Assembly (NCBI GenBank): GCA_964653145.1
Contig: CAZZCG010000019.1
Coordinates: 9,233 to 73,232 of the forward strand
DNA: 64,000 nucleotides
From: Pseudocalidococcus sp964653145
GTDB lineage: Bacteria > Cyanobacteriota > Cyanobacteriia > Thermosynechococcales > Thermosynechococcaceae
Direction: 5' to 3'
Part shown: piece by piece, positions 25,268 through 32,198 of the stretch
How positions within the stretch are numbered: position 1 is the first letter of the stretch
Layout: every line of letters starts with the position of its first letter
Notes under the pieces: model-generated
Database searches by the model: none
The model's input: only the letters and a program-made list of their open reading frames with translations
Told to the model about the DNA's origin: nothing
Made by a program: the position numbers and the translations under genes

Positions 25268-25675
25268 CTAAATTTCCTGTGATTTGAGGGCGTGGGCCTG
25301 TAAATCCTCAAGATCAATCACCTCTAAGGCTGCGGCATGGGTTGCTTCTAAAATTACCGGCGGGGCCACGCCCATGACAAACGCCTCTTGCCAGCGACTT
25401 GCACATAGGCACCAACGATCACCGGGTTTTAGGCCTGGGAAATTGAAGTGGAGTGCCGGAGTCGAGAGATCGTTACCTTGGGCCTTTGTATAGTTCAAAA
25501 AGGCGGGGGTAACTTGGGCACAAACCACATGCACTCCCCGATCATCCGGCCCCGTTTCGCAATATCCGGTGCGATAAAATCCGGTCATGGGATTTGCACA
25601 ACAGGACTGTAGCGGTGTCCCTAAAACATTAAGGGAAACATTACGGTTAGGGGCTGAGGGGATTCCACTGGTCAT
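25268..25675 (-). CDS. DUF2237 family protein
   Basis: A 135-residue protein matching the DUF2237 pattern: NVLGTPLQSCCANPMTGFYR, GYCETGPDDRGVHVVCAQV, FLNYTKAQGNDLSTP and the ending PGLKPGDRWCLCASRWQEA. Conserved cysteines could bind metal. The family is widespread and uncharacterised. It is convergent with tal, the two stops being one base apart. Confidence 0.9.
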   Translation of the reverse strand: MTSGIPSAPNRNVSLNVLGTPLQSCCANPMTGFYRTGYCETGPDDRGVHVVCAQVTPAFLNYTKAQGNDLSTPALHFNFPGLKPGDRWCLCASRWQEAFVMGVAPPVILEATHAAALEVIDLEDLQAHALKSQEI

Positions 25676-25830
25676 AGTTCACGTCCTTGGCCTGGAGTTG
25701 GATGCCGAGATCCTAACCAGGGAGCGCAAAACTCACAAGCATTGGAGCACCAATCCTAATACCCACTGCTTTATAGAAAATGAATTGCCTTACCATGGGA
25801 ATGATTTAATTTAAATTTGGAATGTCTTAA

Positions 25831-27132
25831 ATGACAGCGGGTTTACTGGAGTTGGCGTTAATCCTCATCTTGATTATTGCTAACGGAATTTTTTCAGGTT
25901 CGGAAATTGCCCTCATCTCAGCCCGCAAAGTCCGATTGGAAAATTTAATTAAATCGGGTCAACGTGGAGCTAGCATTGCCTTAAAACTTGCCAATGATCC
26001 CAATGACTTTCTCTCCACCGTTCAGATTGGCATCACTTTAATTGGAGTCTTGAGTGGGGCTATTGCTGGTGCCACAATTGCCAAACGTCTTGCAGACCTC
26101 TTAGCCCAAGTACCTCTTTTGCAGGGACAAAGTGAAGCATTAGGGGTGGGGATTATGGTCACGATTATTACCTACCTGTCACTGGTGATTGGTGAACTTG
26201 TGCCCAAACGAATTGCCCTAAACAACCCGGAACAAATAGCCTGTACCGTTGCTAAACCCATGCGCTGGCTGTCCCGTTTGACTTCTCCTTTGGTGTATGT
26301 ACTCAGTTCTTCTACAGAAGCCATTGTCCGAATTCTCGGAATTCAAGACTCAAATGCACCCAATGTCACGGAAGAAGAGATTAAAGTCTTGATTCGCCAA
26401 GGCACCGAGTCGGGGATGTTTGAAGAATCTGAGCAGGAAATGGTGGAGCGGGTGTTTCGTTTAGCAGATCGCTCGATTAAGTCCTTAATGACACCACGGA
26501 CAGAGATCGTCTGGCTCAACAGCAAGTCCCCACTAGAGGAAAACTTAGCTTTAATTAGCAATAGCAACCATTCTCGGTTTCCACTGGGGGATGGCACCCT
26601 TGATGACTGTAGGGGCATTATTCGGGGTAGTCGTTTCCTGGCAAGTTATTTAAGTGATCACAACATTAATCTAATTGCCTTAGCCCAACCTCCCCTTTAT
26701 GTTGCCGAAAGTACACCGGCGCTCCATGTTTTAGAGCAGTTTCAACAATCGGGAATGCACACGGCTTTGGTCACTGATGAATACGGCGGGATTGAGGGCC
26801 TGGTGACGCTCACGGATTTAATGGAAGGGATTGTTGGGGATTTACCCTCCGCCGAAACCGCCGATGAACCGATGGCCGTTCAGCGGGACGATGGCTCCTG
26901 GCTATTTGATGGCCTCCTTTCCATAGATGAATTTAGAACGATCCTTGATGATTATGCTCTGCCAGAAATGGGAACTCAGTACCATACCCTTGGAGGGTTT
27001 GTGATGCACTCTGTGATGCATATTCCCCGGGTCGGTGAGCATTTTGAGTGGGGCGGTTTACGCTTTGAGGTGGTGGATATGGATGACAAACGGGTGGATA
27101 AGATTTTGGTCACGCCGCTGTCATTCAAGTGA
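25831..27132 (+). CDS. Hemolysin C/CorC family membrane protein (DUF21-CBS-CorC_HlyC)
   Basis: A 433-residue integral membrane protein. Residues about 1-200 form the DUF21 transmembrane domain with the signature IANGIFSGSEIALISARKVR and SLVIGELVPKRIALNNPE. Residues 210-330 are a CBS pair (SLMTPRTEIVWL, TALVTDEYGGIEGLVTL), and residues 345-433 a CorC_HlyC domain (LFDGLLSIDEF, GEHFEWGGLRFEVVDMD). The family includes magnesium/cobalt exporters and CNNM relatives, so divalent cation transport is likely. Start ATG 25831 follows an AT-rich spacer. Single gene. Confidence 0.92.
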   Translation: MTAGLLELALILILIIANGIFSGSEIALISARKVRLENLIKSGQRGASIALKLANDPNDFLSTVQIGITLIGVLSGAIAGATIAKRLADLLAQVPLLQGQSEALGVGIMVTIITYLSLVIGELVPKRIALNNPEQIACTVAKPMRWLSRLTSPLVYVLSSSTEAIVRILGIQDSNAPNVTEEEIKVLIRQGTESGMFEESEQEMVERVFRLADRSIKSLMTPRTEIVWLNSKSPLEENLALISNSNHSRFPLGDGTLDDCRGIIRGSRFLASYLSDHNINLIALAQPPLYVAESTPALHVLEQFQQSGMHTALVTDEYGGIEGLVTLTDLMEGIVGDLPSAETADEPMAVQRDDGSWLFDGLLSIDEFRTILDDYALPEMGTQYHTLGGFVMHSVMHIPRVGEHFEWGGLRFEVVDMDDKRVDKILVTPLSFK

Positions 27133-27303
27133 GTTGGATCATGCTTTAGGTATAACTTGTTACATTTAGAGGGTTAACTGGCTGGAATAGCATGTATTCA
27201 TAGAATAAAATCTATTACTATAAAAAACTTTACCTATGCTTAATCATGCCTTTTGAGGGGCGAGGCTATTGATCGTGACAGTAATTGGTGTTATGGTTTT
27301 TTC

Positions 27304-27969
27304 ATGGTTGATTTAGGTAGCCTAGCTGAATCAGATTCAAGATGGTCTCTTGAAGAATTTGTCGAAGTTGCCAATCACTACTTAGAACAAGTTTTATCGC
27401 AACTTAATCAGGAGGACGCAAAAAAACGTTTCCGGGAGCCAGTCACCGCTCGGCTGGTACGCTACTATGCCTCTCAAAGTTTAATCGATAAACCAGAGAA
27501 GGTTGGTCGTGAAGTTCGTTATAGCTATCGTCATCTGCTGCAGATTCTTGTTTGTCGGTGTCTTTTTATTCAAGGCCAGACGATTCAAGCCATTCAGGAA
27601 ATAACTCTTGCTTTCTCCAATGATGAGCTAGATAAAATTCTGAAGAATGTCAGTCAAAAATCAGGAGTAAGTGCTGGTTCAGTTGTAGGACTTGGACTCC
27701 TCGGTGCTGCAGGGCTGATAACTCCCTTAGCATTTTTAGGTGGTGGGGCATTGGCTGTAGGTGGATTAGCTGCTGGAGCCTCATTGATTCAAGCCCGTAG
27801 AAAAACTAACTTCAGTGATGCCACTGAATTTGAACTGAAACCAGGCCTGACGTTGAAAATTGACAAGGATTTTGATTACCCCAAAACACAGGAGGACTAT
27901 CAAAAGTTAATTAATCAAATTAATCCACTCATTATTGCGATTCTCAATCCCGACCAAGATTTAGAGTAA
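27304..27969 (+). CDS. MerR-like HTH protein with C-terminal hydrophobic hairpin
   Basis: A protein of 221 residues from ATG 27304 (the frame opens at 27253). Residues about 48-100 look like a MerR-type winged helix: PVTARLVRYYASQSLIDKP, then EVRYSYRHLLQILVCRCL and IQAIQEI. Residues about 130-165 are a Gly/Ala/Leu hydrophobic hairpin (GSVVGLGLLGAAGLITPLAF), then a basic stretch and an acidic C-terminus (LKIDKDFDYPKTQEDYQKL). A DNA-binding domain joined to a membrane-like segment is uncommon. It is followed at 87 bases by an EcsC-family gene and then by a glycine-zipper gene, all one direction. Function unknown; a regulator of the two downstream genes is a reasonable guess. Confidence 0.65.
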   Translation: MVDLGSLAESDSRWSLEEFVEVANHYLEQVLSQLNQEDAKKRFREPVTARLVRYYASQSLIDKPEKVGREVRYSYRHLLQILVCRCLFIQGQTIQAIQEITLAFSNDELDKILKNVSQKSGVSAGSVVGLGLLGAAGLITPLAFLGGGALAVGGLAAGASLIQARRKTNFSDATEFELKPGLTLKIDKDFDYPKTQEDYQKLINQINPLIIAILNPDQDLE

Positions 27970-28056
27970 CCAAACTCTCAGGTATAAACAGCTTAGAAAA
28001 TTGCACATTTCTTTATGTGTAAGTAGATTCTTGTATGAAATTTTTGGAGATATTCA

Positions 28057-28785
28057 ATGACTTCTTATATTGTGCATGATGAAGACGACAACAATCCCAT
28101 AAATAGCCTGTTGAATTGGGTGATTGATGCCGCTGTCAATGGTTTTGGGCCAATTCCTTCCGCTGAAGAAGCTGCTAGGCATTACCGGGATACCAACTCA
28201 AGCATTGAAGACGCTATTAATAGTCTAATTGGTTGGCGGACAACTTATGGAGCAAGTGTTGGCTTTGTCACTGGTTTAGGTGGTTTACCAGCTTTACCCT
28301 TTGGTATTGCGGGCAGTTTAGCTTCTTCCTATGCATTGGGTGCTAGCACAGCGGCCACAATTGCCTGCTTGCGTGGGTACAATCCCCATTCAAATGAAGT
28401 TAAAACTCTGATTTTACTTTGCCTCATTGGTGAAGCTGGAGAAGAGATATTACGTCAAGCAGGGATTCAGGTAGGCAAGGTTGTTCTTAAAAAAGTTATT
28501 CAAGGAATTCCCGGAAAGGTTTTCATTGAGATTAACAAAAAGGTGGGATTTAGGTTAATGACCAAAGCTGGAGAAAAAGGGATTGTCAACTTAATGAAAT
28601 TTGTTCCAATTGCTGGAGGTATAGTTGGGGCTGCATTTGATGGAATTTTCGTAAATCTTTGTGGGGGTATGGCGAAAAAATTCTTTCCCAGTGATGGTGA
28701 TGGCTCTGGAGGCTCTGGGGCAAAAGTTAACCGGAAACCTAAAAACCCAACTTCATTTGGTACGGCTGAGATTGAGATCGTTTAG
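28057..28785 (+). CDS. EcsC-family protein
   Basis: A 242-residue protein that fits the EcsC family as I know it: a FVTGLGGLPALPFGIAGSLA hydrophobic stretch near residue 73, SYALGASTAATIACLRGYNP, LILLCLIGEAGEEILRQAG and IEINKKVGFRLMTKAGEKG, then a second hydrophobic region FVPIAGGIVGAAFDGIFVN. The C-terminus is a Gly/Ser linker with basic residues. In Bacillus EcsC is the third gene of the Ecs ABC operon, but most homologues are orphan. Here its neighbours are a MerR-like and a glycine-zipper gene. Membrane association is likely. Start ATG 28057 is preceded by TTTTTGGAGA. Confidence 0.8.
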   Translation: MTSYIVHDEDDNNPINSLLNWVIDAAVNGFGPIPSAEEAARHYRDTNSSIEDAINSLIGWRTTYGASVGFVTGLGGLPALPFGIAGSLASSYALGASTAATIACLRGYNPHSNEVKTLILLCLIGEAGEEILRQAGIQVGKVVLKKVIQGIPGKVFIEINKKVGFRLMTKAGEKGIVNLMKFVPIAGGIVGAAFDGIFVNLCGGMAKKFFPSDGDGSGGSGAKVNRKPKNPTSFGTAEIEIV

Positions 28786-28825
28786 TTGTAAACCCACTAT
28801 TTCTTGATTATGGAGCTTGAAGATT

Positions 28826-29395
28826 ATGAAACTTGAAGATGTCGCTAAGAATGTAGCTTCTTCTGTTGTTGATCATGCAATTCAAAAAAACACTGGAGTT
28901 GACGTAAAAATGGTGAAGGAAGTTGGAAAAAGTGTTGTTGGCGCTGGGGCGGCTGTAACTGCGGCATCTAGTCTGACGGTGGCTGCAACCTCTGGGGCTG
29001 GGATTACTTCTGGTCTTGCAGCAGCAGGAGGTGTTGTTGGGGGAGGAATGGCGGCCGGGCCGGCTGTCTTAGCTGCTGGGCCTGCTTATCTTGGAGCACA
29101 AGCAATTAATCATGTCATGTTCAAAGATGAACCAAACTTACCAAATCAAGAACGAGAGGCCCGAAACGCAGCACGGGTAGCAACTAACTTGGGCGCAACG
29201 GCTGGAGTTATTGGAGCAGGAGCGGTAACGGTGGCTGGTGGGGCCTCTGGGGCAGCAATCATGGGAACTTTAGCAACAGTTGGGGGTGCTGTTGGCGGTG
29301 GAGCAATTGCAGGAACAGTTATTATTGCTGCTGCTCCGATTGCCGTTGCTGGAGCTATTGGCTATGGTATTTATAAATTGTGGGGCGGGCGGTAA
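28826..29395 (+). CDS. Glycine/alanine-rich zipper membrane protein
   Basis: A 189-residue protein from ATG 28826, GGAG 10 bases upstream (an in-frame TTG exists at 28817). After an amphipathic N-terminus (VAKNVASSVVDHAIQKN) two long small-residue hydrophobic regions follow, about residues 38-95 and 117-185, full of GxxxG spacings such as AAGGVVGGGMAAG and VGGAVGGGAIAG, separated by a charged loop FKDEPNLPNQEREAR. Glycine-zipper segments of this type insert into membranes, as in bacteriocin-like, colicin-like and stress proteins. It closes the three-gene unit begun at 27304. No homologue is recognised by name. A terminator-like hairpin lies 18 bases after the stop. Confidence 0.65.
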   Translation: MKLEDVAKNVASSVVDHAIQKNTGVDVKMVKEVGKSVVGAGAAVTAASSLTVAATSGAGITSGLAAAGGVVGGGMAAGPAVLAAGPAYLGAQAINHVMFKDEPNLPNQEREARNAARVATNLGATAGVIGAGAVTVAGGASGAAIMGTLATVGGAVGGGAIAGTVIIAAAPIAVAGAIGYGIYKLWGGR

Positions 29396-29412
29396 ACCTT
29401 AAATTTACTGAA

Positions 29413-29490
29413 GGAAGTATTGCTAAGTCCACTAAATATACCTAGAACGGAAATAGTATCTTTTGATCGTAGTAGTACTTCCTTTTTTCT
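29413..29490 (+). terminator. Terminator-like hairpin after the EcsC unit
   Basis: Imperfect 13-base stem GGAAGTATTGCTA (29413-29425) against TAGTAGTACTTCC (29470-29482), followed directly by a run of six T. The loop is long (44 bases), which weakens the call. Position fits the end of the 27.3-29.4 kb unit. Confidence 0.4.
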
Positions 29491-29674
29491 CTACATTTTG
29501 CTGCTTCAACTGAGGATATTTACTCATCATGTCAAGGGAAAAACAAAAAAATACAGACGTTCTTAAGGGCAAAGAGTAGTTAAAAGAACATTGGTCTCAG
29601 AATTCGGTAAAAACCCTTGATTGGGAGATTGAGGTATTGCTTAATTAATTTAGATAAGAGGCATTAAACCTATC

Positions 29675-30115
29675 ATGTTTGGAACAAAACGCAAAACAGA
29701 ACCAGACCCAAGAGTTAAGCAGCAACTAGATGCATTGGGTATCAGTTATGAATTAAATGAAGACGCATCTTATTCTGTCGGGTTTGAATTAGAAGATGGC
29801 CGGGCTCAGCAAGCCTTTATCGAGTCTGAAACCTCCATGCTTGGTGAGTTTGAAATTAGAGAAGTTTGGTCTGTTGCTTACATTTCTGAAGGCCCATTAG
29901 ATGCAGAATTAGCCAATTACTTACTGCATCAAAATTCACTATTGACTATCGGGGCCTGGCAATTGGTTCAACTAAGTCCAGATGAATTTGCAGTTGCTTA
30001 TTCCAACAAAATTATTGCTGATTGTGATCCCGATGCATTGGCTGCTAGTCTGACCGTTGTTCTCAATATTGCCGATGAGCTAGAGAAGAACCTTGATATT
30101 GGTGATCAGTTTTAA
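29675..30115 (+). CDS. YbjN-domain protein
   Basis: A 146-residue soluble protein resembling the YbjN/T3SS-chaperone-like fold: a LDALGISYELNEDASYSVGF beginning, a strand-rich middle (EVWSVAYISEG), LANYLLHQNSLLTIGAWQLV and a helical end SLTVVLNIADELEKNL. YbjN proteins act in regulation or as chaperones; specific target unknown. Start ATG 29675 after AAGAGG. The next gene begins 19 bases after its stop. Confidence 0.75.
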   Translation: MFGTKRKTEPDPRVKQQLDALGISYELNEDASYSVGFELEDGRAQQAFIESETSMLGEFEIREVWSVAYISEGPLDAELANYLLHQNSLLTIGAWQLVQLSPDEFAVAYSNKIIADCDPDALAASLTVVLNIADELEKNLDIGDQF

Positions 30116-30134
30116 TTTTTGCAAATTTTTGTCT

Positions 30135-30725
30135 ATGAAAACTGTACTCTCCTTGTGTGGTGCGATATTCCTAACCTCGGCTTCCGGCCTGGCCTGGGTT
30201 TCGTCTGCTGGGGCTGTTCCGGTGAATGCTGCACTCATGGCTCAGTCTTCTGCTCCAACAACGTCTTTAACCAAAATTGATGCCAATCAGATCGCGATTC
30301 AAATTAAGAAAGGTGATTTTTCTTGGCATGGAACCTTATCTCGTACCTATGGGGATTTGTTTGGTGGGACGGATGGACAAGTGCGCGTCAACTATGACTC
30401 AAAAACGGGTCGCGTTGTGGTGATTGATGATACTACGGGTGATGAGTTTTATAACTATATCTACCGTGCCCCAGCAAGTAGTAATCAACATCCCAGTACA
30501 ACCCCGAAAACGGTAATGCAGCCAACCAGTGCCGATGCCTTTATGGTGGAGATTACGGAAGGAGAGTTTAAGTTTCGTGGCCCCCTGACTCGGAGTTCTG
30601 GCAATGTATTTATTGGTTCGGATGGCCGGGTGCGGATAATTTACGACAAAAATGCTAGCCGGATTGTGGTGATTAATGTGGTGACAGGGACTGAATTTTA
30701 CAATTACAGCTATACCTATCGCTAA
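30135..30725 (+). CDS. Secreted protein with two repeats
   Basis: A 196-residue protein with a signal peptide (hydrophobic core LSLCGAIFLTSASGLAWV, likely cleavage after AGA or ALMA). Two similar units of about 55 residues follow: GDFSWHGTLSRTYGDLFGGT...RVVVIDDTTGDEFYNYIY and GEFKFRGPLTRSSGNVFIGS...RIVVINVVTGTEFYNYSY, joined by a Ser/Thr/Pro linker. The frame stays open to 30093 but ATG 30135 precedes the signal peptide. Family not recognised. The two units suggest an internal duplication of a small beta-rich domain. Its 3' end overlaps a convergent small frame at 30673-30852. Confidence 0.7.
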   Translation: MKTVLSLCGAIFLTSASGLAWVSSAGAVPVNAALMAQSSAPTTSLTKIDANQIAIQIKKGDFSWHGTLSRTYGDLFGGTDGQVRVNYDSKTGRVVVIDDTTGDEFYNYIYRAPASSNQHPSTTPKTVMQPTSADAFMVEITEGEFKFRGPLTRSSGNVFIGSDGRVRIIYDKNASRIVVINVVTGTEFYNYSYTYR

Positions 30726-30852
30726 AGTCCTTGGCCTGGGCTAATTGTGGCGAAATTTCACGAATAGGGATGCGAGGAACTTGGTTATCAACCTTGAGAA
30801 TAAGATCGTTACCCTCAAACTCCAGGGCCTGGACATGGTGAAACTTGGCCAT
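30673..30852 (-). pseudogene. Duplicated small gene, copy 1
   Basis: A 59-residue frame whose first 40 residues (MAKFHHVQALEFEGNDLILK onward) match copy 2 at 31910-32074, then diverge and run 53 bases into the convergent secreted-protein gene. The N-terminus resembles a small cyanobacterial DUF2442-like protein (FHHVQALEFEGNDLIL, then PIREIS), but the C-terminal half of that family is missing. It belongs to a 241-base duplicated block. Probably a duplication by-product that may or may not be expressed. Confidence 0.45.
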
Positions 30853-30976
30853 TAATTTCCCTTTAAGTATCCATTCCAGGCCTCAGCTATTTCATCACAA
30901 TGTCTCCATCTGATGTTCTATCAATAATTCAGGAGCCACAACACAATTAAACAGCGGCAACGGTCTTGGCCTGGCG
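30736..30976. repeat. 241-base direct repeat, copy 1 (with clpB tail)
   Basis: Matches 31958-32198 at a constant offset of 1222 bases without gaps. The stretch CCCTTTAAGTATCCATTCCA and what follows is nearly identical. It ends with TTAAACAGCGGCAACGGTCT at 30947, which is the complement of the last codons of clpB (TVAAV and stop), so this copy contains a clpB tail without clpB. Confidence 0.9.
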
Positions 30977-31069
30977 GGTGATCGGGTGGATATTTTGAAG
31001 TGCCAAAAGGATACTAATAAGCTACAGAGCGAGCGGAATCACTCAGTCATGCCTCTAAAGTTCTCTGGT

Positions 31070-31411
31070 TTAGTTTTGCCAATAAACAAAGATAGACCTC
31101 TCGGCGAGACGGAAAATTTCGCCTCTATCCCCTAATCCAGATTCACGATAGGCAGGCTGTCCATTCTGGTCTGTATACTTGTTTGGTTCATTGCCAACTG
31201 GGGTTAGGTCATAGCGTGTGCCATCGGGCAGTCTAATGCTGACAAATCCCTGGCGTTGGGAAAAGGCACAAGGAACTGTAAAGGCAACTCGATCTTCACC
31301 TTTATGATAAACATCACAACGAGCTTTGACTGTATCGGCCTGGGCAGATAAACCAATAGCCATGGAGGAAATAGCTAGTGTCATTACAAAAAGTGTATTT
31401 GGAGCCTTCAT
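31070..31411 (-). CDS. Small secreted protein
   Basis: A 113-residue protein with a signal peptide (core NTLFVMTLAISSMAIGLSAQ, cleavage likely after AQA). The mature part of about 88 residues has two cysteines (KARCDVYHKGED and VPCAFSQRQG) that could form a disulfide, and ends RGEIFRLAERSIFVYWQN. No family is recognised. It lies between the two copies of the 241-base repeat, transcribed as clpB. Start ATG 31411. Confidence 0.65.
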   Translation of the reverse strand: MKAPNTLFVMTLAISSMAIGLSAQADTVKARCDVYHKGEDRVAFTVPCAFSQRQGFVSIRLPDGTRYDLTPVGNEPNKYTDQNGQPAYRESGLGDRGEIFRLAERSIFVYWQN

Positions 31412-31909
31412 TGATTAATATTTCACTCTAATTGTATGTTCGTAATTATATATAATTAAATGGAAATCAAAAAACAAAACTCACTCAATTCATGAAATTT
31501 ATCAATCGTCGTTGTGCATGTTTACGGAAAGATTAAGAAATTGCAAAAATTCCTATTTTGTGATGTGTTAAATTCTGAGTAAAATACTGGGAGTCTCAAG
31601 GCGGTTCATACCAGGCCTGGATATTGCTTTTAAGTCTCTATTTTCGGCTGAAGTGTTGAGTTTCTTAGTTACACTATTGGCCTGGTTAACTGATTGAATC
31701 GCTTCTAAAAAGGGGTTTGGGAGATGCTATGGTCATACTCCTGGGGCTGCTATAGGGGTCAAGCTATTTACTCGTGAAATCTGAGTGTGGCTGTATCCAG
31801 GCCTGGGTAGATTGCGAGATGTTAGTTCTAAAACTCATTGCTCGTAATTACTTTTAGAGCTTCTTCTACATTTAAGGAGTTTAAAGCTTAGAAATGGATA
31901 ATTTTTGAG
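31412..31909. other. Intergenic stretch without a gene
   Basis: About 500 bases upstream of the small secreted protein gene. AT-rich, with two copies of CCAGGCCTGG (31611-31620, 31797-31806) and no convincing frame on either strand. Its left end, near 31430, must hold the promoter for the 31070-31411 gene. No RNA fold was recognised. Confidence 0.4.
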
Positions 31910-32074
31910 CTATTTTGTAATCCCCTGATAATAAATAGATCGCTCCTCTGAGTTGGACTGGGCTAATCGGTAGGAAATTTTATGGATACGAATGGGAGGA
32001 ACTTGGTCATCAAACTTGAGAATGAGATCGTCTCCCTCAAACTCTAAGGCCTGGACATGGTGAAACTTAGTCAT
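31910..32074 (-). CDS. Small protein downstream of clpB (repeat copy 2)
   Basis: A 54-residue frame beginning MTKFHHVQALEFEGDDLILK and ending in YYQGITK. It starts 94 bases after the clpB stop on the same strand. The N-terminal half looks like DUF2442-type small proteins; the usual second half is absent. The near-identical copy at 30673-30852 keeps the frame for 40 codons with several substitutions, which hints at past selection on the protein. Could be a degraded gene. Confidence 0.45.
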   Translation of the reverse strand: MTKFHHVQALEFEGDDLILKFDDQVPPIRIHKISYRLAQSNSEERSIYYQGITK

Positions 32075-32198
32075 TATGTTCCCTTTAAGTATCCATTCCA
32101 GGCCTCAGCTATTTCATCACAATGTCTCCATCTAATGTTCTATCAATAATTCAGTAGCCACAACATAATTAAACAGCGGCAACGGTCTTGGCCTGGCG
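31958..32198. repeat. 241-base direct repeat, copy 2 (original, joined to clpB)
   Basis: The copy continuous with the intact clpB 3' end, so most likely the source of the duplication. It covers the last 10 codons of clpB, the spacer and most of the small frame 31910-32074. Confidence 0.9.

Noticed and set aside
29529..29648. Frame MSREKQKNTDVLKGKE, a TAG, then about 20 more residues in frame
   Set aside because: Short, interrupted and without recognised homologue; may be a remnant but no evidence.
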